A stretch of 64,000 nucleotides of DNA, taken from the NCBI RefSeq assembly GCF_002119725.1, contig NZ_CP021109.1:3534001-3598000 (forward strand). The letters run 5' to 3'. The notes beneath the pieces are model-generated. The model was not told the DNA's origin and did not search any database. It saw only the letters and a program-made list of their open reading frames with translations. The position numbers were made by a program, and so were the translations under genes. This DNA comes from Bordetella genomosp. 9. GTDB lineage: Bacteria; Pseudomonadota; Gammaproteobacteria; Burkholderiales; Burkholderiaceae_B. This document shows positions 58,287 through 64,000 of this stretch, piece after piece; the first letter of the stretch is position 1, and each line of letters opens with the position of its first letter.

Positions 58287-59291
58287 TTAATGGTTATGAC
58301 TCAAGGCGTTCGACAGCAGGCGGGCCGTAATGTCGACGATGGGAATGACGCGTTCGTAGGACATACGCGTCGGGCCGATCACGCCTAGCGTGCCGACCAC
58401 TTTGCCGTCCACGCCGTAAGGCGCCGTGATGACGGAGACCTCTTCCAGCGGGACCAGCTGCGAATCGCCGCCGATATAGATTTGCACCCCCTGCGCGCGG
58501 CTGGAGACGTCAAGCAGCTGCAGCAGGTCGGTTTTCTTTTCGAACAGCGCGAACATCTTGCGCAGCCGGTCCATATCGGACGCGATATCGGTCACGTCCA
58601 GGAGCTTGCGCTCGCCGGAGATCACAACCGCGTCGCCGTCTTCCACAGCCTCGGTGCCGGCCTCGACAGCCGCCTGCATCAGGCGGGAAATGTCCTCCCG
58701 CAACTGGGCAAGTTCCGTCGCCAGGGTGCGGCGAACCGCGTCGAACGATTTGCCCGCGAAATGCACGTTGAAAAAGTTCGCGGCCTCGATCAGCTCATGC
58801 TCGGCATAGTCGCGCTGCACGAACAGGATACGGTTCTGCACGTCGCCGTCCGGCGTGACGATGATCAGCAGAACCCGCTTTTCGGAAAGACGGATGAACT
58901 CGATCTGGCGGAACACCTGCGCGCGTTTCGGCGTCAGCACCACGCCGGCGAACTGGGTGAGGTTGGACAGCAGGGCCGCCGCGGCATTGACCGCGCGCGC
59001 CGGCTCCGCGGCGGGCAGGCTTTCGCGAAGGTGCTCGGCCTGGATGTCGTAATTCTTGACCGCCAGCAGCGAATCGACGAACAGGCGGTAACCGCGCGGC
59101 GTGGGGATGCGGCCGGCCGACGTATGCGGGCTCTGGATGAGCCCCGACTCCTCCAGATCCGCCATCACATTGCGGATGGTGGCCGGCGACAGGTCGAAGA
59201 CTTTGGAAAGCGTGCGCGAGCCGACCGGCTGGCCGTCGGCGATATAGCGTTCGATCAACGCCTTGAGCAATGCGCGTGCGCGGTCGTCCAT
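58287..59291 (-). CDS. hrcA: Heat-inducible transcription repressor HrcA
   Basis: Repressor of CIRCE-bearing chaperone operons (typically groESL). The 334-residue protein has the winged-helix start [20 protein letters not shown] and [21 protein letters not shown], then [20 protein letters not shown], and the GAF-like C-terminal domain with [15 protein letters not shown]. No CIRCE element (TTAGCACTC-N9-GAGTGCTAA) was found anywhere near it or the dnaK-grpE genes, which carry sigma-32 promoters, so its target must be elsewhere. Divergent from nadK. Confidence 0.96.
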   Translation of the reverse strand: MDDRARALLKALIERYIADGQPVGSRTLSKVFDLSPATIRNVMADLEESGLIQSPHTSAGRIPTPRGYRLFVDSLLAVKNYDIQAEHLRESLPAAEPARAVNAAAALLSNLTQFAGVVLTPKRAQVFRQIEFIRLSEKRVLLIIVTPDGDVQNRILFVQRDYAEHELIEAANFFNVHFAGKSFDAVRRTLATELAQLREDISRLMQAAVEAGTEAVEDGDAVVISGERKLLDVTDIASDMDRLRKMFALFEKKTDLLQLLDVSSRAQGVQIYIGGDSQLVPLEEVSVITAPYGVDGKVVGTLGVIGPTRMSYERVIPIVDITARLLSNALSHNH

Positions 59292-59409
59292 GTCGCTATT
59301 TTATGGAATCTTTTTTGCAACGGTGGCAATTTTGTCCGGCAAAGCGAAATATGGCCCCATATAATCGTTTAATCCTAGCTCAAACTCTTACCGGACGCCT
59401 GTTGCAAGC

Positions 59410-60309
59410 ATGCTTTTTCCCACCGTCGCCCTGATCGGTCGGCACCAGGATACTGGCCTGGACGCCCCGCTACGCGCCTTGGCCCAGATGCTGACCGGGG
59501 AAGGCCGCGGCGTGCTGATCGAGACGGACACCTCCCACAATACCGGCCTGACGGAATTCCCCGTCGCCTCGCTGAGCGAAATCGGCCAGCGCGCCAGCCT
59601 TGCGGTGGTGATGGGCGGAGACGGCACCATGCTGGGGGCCGCGCGCTACCTGGCGCCGCACGGCGTGCCGCTGATCGGGGTGAACCACGGCCGCCTGGGA
59701 TTCATCACCGACATTCCGCTGCACGACGCCCAGAACGCCCTGGCCCGCGTGCTGGAAGGCAACTTCAAGGCTGAAGACCGCATGCTGCTGGAAGGCAGCA
59801 TCTGGCGCGGGGACCAGCAGATGTTTTCCGCGTCCGCGCTGAACGACGTGGTGCTCAACCGCGCCGGACGCGGCGGCATGATCGAGGTTCGCGTCGAGCT
59901 GGACGGCAGCTTCATGTACACGCAGCGCGCGGACGGGCTCATCGTCGCCACGCCGACCGGCTCCACGGCCTACGCGCTGTCGGCCAACGGCCCCATCCTG
60001 CACCCGGGCCTGACGGCGATGGTGCTGGTGCCGGTGGCGCCGCAAACGCTTTCGAACCGGCCGATCGTCATTCCCGACACCGGCGAACTCACCATGACCT
60101 TGACGGGCATGGGCCGCGTCGAACACGGCGCGTCCTGCCACTTCGATATGCAAACGTGGTCCGACCTGCAACCCGGCGATCGCATCGTGGTGCGCCGCGC
60201 GCCCCACACCATCCGCTTCCTGCACCCCGAGGGCTACAGCTTCCTGACGACCCTGCGCCGCAAGCTTCATTGGAATCTGATGCCGCAGGCCTCCGACGCC
60301 GGAGAATGA
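59410..60309 (+). CDS. nadK: NAD kinase
   Basis: Makes NADP from NAD. The 299-residue protein has VVMGGDGTMLGAAR (GGDG 69-72), GVNHGRLGFITDI, the ALNDVVLNR strand and TPTGSTAYALSANGPI, all diagnostic. A perfect -10 TATAAT lies at 59360, about 50 bases upstream, without a clear -35. It is divergent from hrcA, and recN follows 7 bases after its stop. Confidence 0.97.
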   Translation: MLFPTVALIGRHQDTGLDAPLRALAQMLTGEGRGVLIETDTSHNTGLTEFPVASLSEIGQRASLAVVMGGDGTMLGAARYLAPHGVPLIGVNHGRLGFITDIPLHDAQNALARVLEGNFKAEDRMLLEGSIWRGDQQMFSASALNDVVLNRAGRGGMIEVRVELDGSFMYTQRADGLIVATPTGSTAYALSANGPILHPGLTAMVLVPVAPQTLSNRPIVIPDTGELTMTLTGMGRVEHGASCHFDMQTWSDLQPGDRIVVRRAPHTIRFLHPEGYSFLTTLRRKLHWNLMPQASDAGE

Positions 60310-60316
60310 CGCCGCC

Positions 60317-61960
60317 ATGCTGCGCACGCTTCATATCCGGGATTTCGTGATCGTGGAGAAGGCCGACATTCGCTTCGGCCCGGGATTCACGGTGTTTTCC
60401 GGCGAAACCGGCGCCGGCAAATCGATTCTGATCGACGCGCTTGCCCTGACGCTCGGCGAACGCGCCGACGCGGCCGTCCTGCGCGAAGGCGCGTCGCGCG
60501 CCGACATCAGCGCGGTATTCGATACTCCGGACGCCTTGCGCGACTGGCTCGCCGAACGCGAGATCGAGGCGGAGGACGAACTGGTGCTTCGCCGCGTGGT
60601 CGATCCGCAGGGCCGCAGCCGGGCGTTCATCAACGGCGTCCCCGCGACCGTGGCGCAACTTCGGGAACTGGGCGACAGCCTGGTGGACATCCACGGCCAA
60701 CACGCGCACCAGAGCCTGATGCGGCCGGATGCCCAGCGGGAGCTGGTGGATGCGCATGGCGGGCACGGCGAACTGCGCCAAGCCGTGGCGCAGGCGTGGA
60801 AACGCTGGCGTCAACTGGCCCGCCAGCTTGAAAGCGCGGAGCGCGACAGCGCCTCGCTGGAAGCCGAACGCGAACGCCTGCAGTGGCAGGTCGATGAATT
60901 GGACAAGCTGGATCCGCGGCCCGGCGAATGGGAAACACTGCAAACCGAACACACCCGGCTGGCTCACGCGCAATCCCTGCTCGATGGCGCCTCCCGCACC
61001 ATCCAGGCCCTGGACGGCGACGACGAATCCGCGCATAGCCGGGTGGTGGCGGCCGTCCACGTGCTGGAACAGCTCAAGCGCCACGATCCCAGCCTGCAAG
61101 GCGTTTGCGACGAACTGGAATCGGCTCGCATCGCGATCGCCGAAGCGGTGTCCGACCTGAACAACTACGTCAGCCGCGTCGAGCTCGATCCCGCCCGGCT
61201 GGCGCAGGCGGAAGAAAGACTGGGCGCCATGTTCGAGCTGGCGCGCAAGTTCAAGACGGAGCCCGAGACGCTGCCGGCAGTGCGCGAGTCTTTACAGGCC
61301 CAGCTGGCGGATATGAATGCGGCAGCGGATATCGGCGCCTTGCGTGCCCAGGCGGAAAGCGCCCAGGCCGACTACCAGAAGGCCGCCGCAAAGCTTTCCG
61401 CGGCGCGGCGCAAGACGGCCAAGGAACTGGGCAAGGTCGTGACCGAAGCGATGCAAACGCTCGCCATGCAGGGCGGCCGCTTCGAAGTCGCGGTGGAAAA
61501 AGCCGCGGCGTCGGCGCATGGCGACGACAGCATCGAGTTTCTGGTGGCTGGCCATGCGGGCACGACGCCCCGCCCCTTGGCCAAAGTGGCTTCCGGCGGC
61601 GAGCTGTCGCGTATTTCGCTGGCGCTTTCGGTGATCGCCAGCCGGGCCGCGCGCGTTCCGACCTTGATTTTCGACGAAGTCGATAGCGGTGTGGGCGGCG
61701 CCGTGGCCGAAGTCGTGGGACGGTTGCTGGGCGAACTCGGGCAGCGGCACCAGGTGCTGTGCGTTACCCATCTGCCGCAGGTCGCGGCACGGGCAGGCTC
61801 GCACTATCAGGTGAGCAAGGCGGAAAGATCCGGGACCACGCATTCGCGCATCGTCGAACTCGACGACGAGGCGCGGGTGGAGGAAATCGCCCGGATGCTG
61901 GGTGGAATCAAAATCACCGCCACCACGCGCGAACATGCCCGTGAAATGCTGGGCGCCTGA
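60317..61960 (+). CDS. recN: DNA repair protein RecN
   Basis: SMC-like ATPase that holds or aligns double-strand-break ends. The 547-residue protein has LHIRDFVIVEKADIRFGPGF, the P-loop GETGAGKS (29-36), a long coiled-coil middle (about 160-360), the ABC signature SGGELSRISLAL, and LIFDEVDSGVGGAVAEVVG. In E. coli recN is LexA-controlled, but no LexA box is seen near nadK-recN here. It is probably cotranscribed with nadK. Confidence 0.96.
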   Translation: MLRTLHIRDFVIVEKADIRFGPGFTVFSGETGAGKSILIDALALTLGERADAAVLREGASRADISAVFDTPDALRDWLAEREIEAEDELVLRRVVDPQGRSRAFINGVPATVAQLRELGDSLVDIHGQHAHQSLMRPDAQRELVDAHGGHGELRQAVAQAWKRWRQLARQLESAERDSASLEAERERLQWQVDELDKLDPRPGEWETLQTEHTRLAHAQSLLDGASRTIQALDGDDESAHSRVVAAVHVLEQLKRHDPSLQGVCDELESARIAIAEAVSDLNNYVSRVELDPARLAQAEERLGAMFELARKFKTEPETLPAVRESLQAQLADMNAAADIGALRAQAESAQADYQKAAAKLSAARRKTAKELGKVVTEAMQTLAMQGGRFEVAVEKAAASAHGDDSIEFLVAGHAGTTPRPLAKVASGGELSRISLALSVIASRAARVPTLIFDEVDSGVGGAVAEVVGRLLGELGQRHQVLCVTHLPQVAARAGSHYQVSKAERSGTTHSRIVELDDEARVEEIARMLGGIKITATTREHAREMLGA

Positions 61961-62032
61961 CTGGGCGGCTCCGGCCGACAGGCCGTCCGCTCGGACGGGC
62001 GGCTGACGCGCCCGCCGCCGGCCCCGGATCGT

Positions 62033-62452
62033 TCAGCGCTTTTCGGCGCAATCGCCGCAGGTGCCGTACAGCACCATGGCGTGGCTTTCCAGCATGAAGC
62101 CGTTGTCCTTCGCGATCTTGTGCTGGCGCTTTTCGATTTCGTTGTCGTTGAATTCCACGACCTTTCCGCAGTTGGTGCAGATCAGGTGATCGTGGTGGTC
62201 GCCATCGTTCAGCTCGAAAACGGCCTTGCCGGTATCGAATTGACTGCGGGCCAGAATGCCCGCCTGTTCGAACTGGGTCAGAACGCGATAGACGGTGGCG
62301 AGCCCGATCTCGACGTTCTCGGCGATCAGGGCGCGATAAACGTCTTCGGCGCTAAGGTGGCGCTGCTCCGCTTTGCGGAAAATATCCAGGATCTTCAGGC
62401 GCGGAAAGGTGGCCTTCAAACCCATGGTCTTGAGGTCGCTTTGATCGCTCAT
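62033..62452 (-). CDS. fur: Ferric uptake regulator Fur
   Basis: Fe(II)-dependent repressor of iron uptake. The 139-residue protein has a winged helix ([26 protein letters not shown]), the regulatory metal site H86-H87-D-H89, and zinc ligands C92/C95 and C132/C135, with H124. ATG 62452 is preferred over an upstream ATG at 62473 because homologs start here. It is divergent from bamE, a common arrangement. Confidence 0.96.
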   Translation of the reverse strand: MSDQSDLKTMGLKATFPRLKILDIFRKAEQRHLSAEDVYRALIAENVEIGLATVYRVLTQFEQAGILARSQFDTGKAVFELNDGDHHDHLICTNCGKVVEFNDNEIEKRQHKIAKDNGFMLESHAMVLYGTCGDCAEKR

Positions 62453-62600
62453 GGTCTGGGTGGAGGTTCGCATGGCCGATGCAGCGGCCGCTCGTCCGGC
62501 ATCGGGCGACTCGCGGGCCGTCCGTCAGGCGCCATGCGGAGTGACGGGATAAACCTTTATGATAACGGTTTTGCCAGAATCCATTCACGGGGGCCGCTCG

Positions 62601-63239
62601 GTGTCCACCATTGCACGTACCACTTCCCGCCGCCTGAAAGCGGTATTCGCCGTCGCGGCGATCGCGACCGCCCTGGCGGGATGCACCTCCGACAAATGGG
62701 GATTCCCCTATAAAGCGCCTATCCAGCAGGGCAATTGGATCACCAGCGAGCAGGTCGCGCTGCTTCGCCCCGGAATGACGCGCGAACAAGTGCGTTTCGC
62801 CCTGGGCAGCCCGACGCTGACCGACGTTCTCCATAGCAACCGCTGGGATTACCCCTACTACTACAAGCCGGGATACGGCCCCGCGCAGGAACGCAAATTC
62901 ACGGTCTGGTTCGAGAACGACCAGCTCGTGCGCTGGGAAGGCGACAAGCAGCCCGACGTGCAGCCGTTCCAGATCGCCGATGAGCCGGGCAAGGCGGCGC
63001 CCGGTACGTCTACCGGCGGCGGCGCGGCGCGAGGCGCCGCGGCGGCGGGAACGGATGCGGCGAATCCTGGCGGCGCGGGGTTGCCGGCCGGCGTCGCGCC
63101 GTCGGACCGTGCCCCGGCCGATGCAGCGCCCGCCGGCGGCGCGCCCGCGCAAGGCGCATCGCCCGGGACGCCCTCAAGCGCCACGCCCACGGGCGCGCCC
63201 GGGGCCATCCCGGCCAGCCCCGCACAACCCATGCAGTAA
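62601..63239 (+). CDS. bamE: Outer membrane protein assembly factor BamE with long C-terminal tail
   Basis: Lipoprotein of the BAM complex. GTG 62601 is chosen because the upstream ATG at 62559 lies inside an AT-rich promoter-like stretch. The signal ends in the lipobox LAGC, with lipidated C28. The SmpA/OmlA domain (about 30-115) shows QGNWITSEQVALLRPGMTRE, VRFALGSPTLTDVLHSNRWD and FTVWFENDQLVRWEG. The last ~90 residues are an Ala/Pro/Gly repeat-like tail not found in E. coli BamE. It is divergent from fur, with dapB 15 bases downstream. Confidence 0.94.
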   Translation: MSTIARTTSRRLKAVFAVAAIATALAGCTSDKWGFPYKAPIQQGNWITSEQVALLRPGMTREQVRFALGSPTLTDVLHSNRWDYPYYYKPGYGPAQERKFTVWFENDQLVRWEGDKQPDVQPFQIADEPGKAAPGTSTGGGAARGAAAAGTDAANPGGAGLPAGVAPSDRAPADAAPAGGAPAQGASPGTPSSATPTGAPGAIPASPAQPMQ

Positions 63240-63254
63240 ACAAGGACTCGCCCG

Positions 63255-64000
63255 ATGCGTATCGCGATCGCCGGCGCAGGCGGCCGAATGGGCCGCATGC
63301 TGATCGAAGCCACCCTGAATCATCCCGGTATGACCCTGGCCGTTGCGCTGAACCGCGCCGGCAGCGACCACATCGGCCAGGACGCCGGCGCGTTCCTGGG
63401 AAGGGACACTGGCGTGCTTATCACGGACGACCTCGACGCCCTTGCGAACGCCGACTGCCTGATCGACTTTACGCGCCCGGAAGGGACGCTGCGTCATTTG
63501 GACGCGTGCGTGAAACACAAGGTCAGGATGGTGATCGGCACCACAGGCTTCGACGACGCCGGACGCGCCGCCATTGCGCGTGCGGCGGAACAGGTTGCGG
63601 TGGTATTCGCGCCGAACATGAGCGTGGGCGTGAACGCCACGCTCAAGCTGCTTGACGTGGCGGCGCGTATTCTGAATTCCGGCTACGACGTGGAAGTATT
63701 CGAAGCGCATCACCGCAACAAGGTGGATGCGCCTTCCGGCACCGCCTTGAAAATGGGCGAGACCGTCGCCGAGGCCTGGGGCGTCAAGCTGCCCGATGTC
63801 GCCACGTGGACTCGCCACGGCGACACCGGGGTGCGGGAGCCGGGCACGATCGGGTTTTCCGTCGTGCGAGGGGGCGACATCGTCGGAGACCACACGGTCT
63901 TCTTCTGCGGCACCGGCGAGCGCATTGAAATCACGCATCGCAGCAGCAGCCGGGCCACCTATGCGCAGGGCAGCCTGCGCGCGGCCGCCTTTCTGCAGGA
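63255..64000 (+). CDS. dapB: 4-hydroxy-tetrahydrodipicolinate reductase, 3' end outside window
   Basis: Lysine and diaminopimelate synthesis. The protein starts [19 protein letters not shown] (NADPH-binding loop 7-12), then [32 protein letters not shown], and the signature [20 protein letters not shown] with the catalytic His and Lys. The frame is open to the window end after about 248 codons, so only the last ~20 codons are missing. It follows bamE closely on the same strand. Confidence 0.96.
   Translation, partial: MRIAIAGAGGRMGRMLIEATLNHPGMTLAVALNRAGSDHIGQDAGAFLGRDTGVLITDDLDALANADCLIDFTRPEGTLRHLDACVKHKVRMVIGTTGFDDAGRAAIARAAEQVAVVFAPNMSVGVNATLKLLDVAARILNSGYDVEVFEAHHRNKVDAPSGTALKMGETVAEAWGVKLPDVATWTRHGDTGVREPGTIGFSVVRGGDIVGDHTVFFCGTGERIEITHRSSSRATYAQGSLRAAAFLQ

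Noticed and set aside
59292..59409. CIRCE operator between hrcA and nadK
   Set aside because: Neither half-site TTAGCACTC nor GAGTGCTAA is present; only a -10-like TATAAT is seen.

Overview
The window is a GC-rich chromosomal segment of a betaproteobacterium of the Alcaligenaceae, most likely Bordetella or a close relative. This rests on three things seen here: the gene order dnaJ-dnaK-thioredoxin-like-grpE-hemH-hrcA / nadK-recN / fur / bamE-dapB, several Bug-type periplasmic tricarboxylate-binding proteins, and the glyQS-gmhB-plsC and lptD-surA-rsmA / amgK-murU arrangements. No database search was possible, so the genus is inferred.

Layout. Positions 1-2005 carry dnaX (cut by the window edge, minus strand), an intrinsic terminator and the SRP 4.5S RNA gene. 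Positions 2164-12037 are an accessory region bounded by a 15-bp direct repeat, TCTCGCCGTAGTTAA; the right copy is the 5' end of a complete tRNA-Arg(CCU) gene. It looks like a decayed genomic island. It holds a cluster of GGTTAGG/CCTAACC motifs inside long inverted repeats, a translationally coupled metallo-beta-lactamase-fold plus four-helix membrane protein pair, an SRAP/YedK abasic-site protein followed by a LexA box, P2-type portal and truncated terminase genes, two intact Bug paralogs plus a Bug remnant, and a BrnA antitoxin whose BrnT partner is reduced to its tail. I found no integrase.

From 12.4 kb onward the window is core genome. It covers peptidoglycan enzymes (pbpG, amiC, amgK, murU), stress and repair proteins (PfpI, mutL, recN, SRAP), tRNA quality control and modification (ybaK, tsaE, miaA, glyQS), and RNA or cofactor functions (pcnB, folK, hemH, nadK). 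It also covers central metabolism (fumC, class I fumarase, pyk, glycerate kinase, enoyl-CoA hydratase, purM) and outer-membrane biogenesis (gmhB, plsC, surA, lptD, bamE). A further Bug gene of the same subfamily as the island copies lies at 37.6-38.6 kb.

The heat-shock locus (52.6-59.3 kb, minus strand) has clear sigma-32 promoters upstream of grpE and of dnaK; a thioredoxin-fold gene sits between these two chaperone genes. Two intergenic regions (27.3-27.5 kb and 52.5-52.6 kb) hold copies of a dispersed palindromic repeat, tandemly triplicated at the first site.

The best candidate for an undescribed system is the MBL/membrane-protein pair at 3124-4625.
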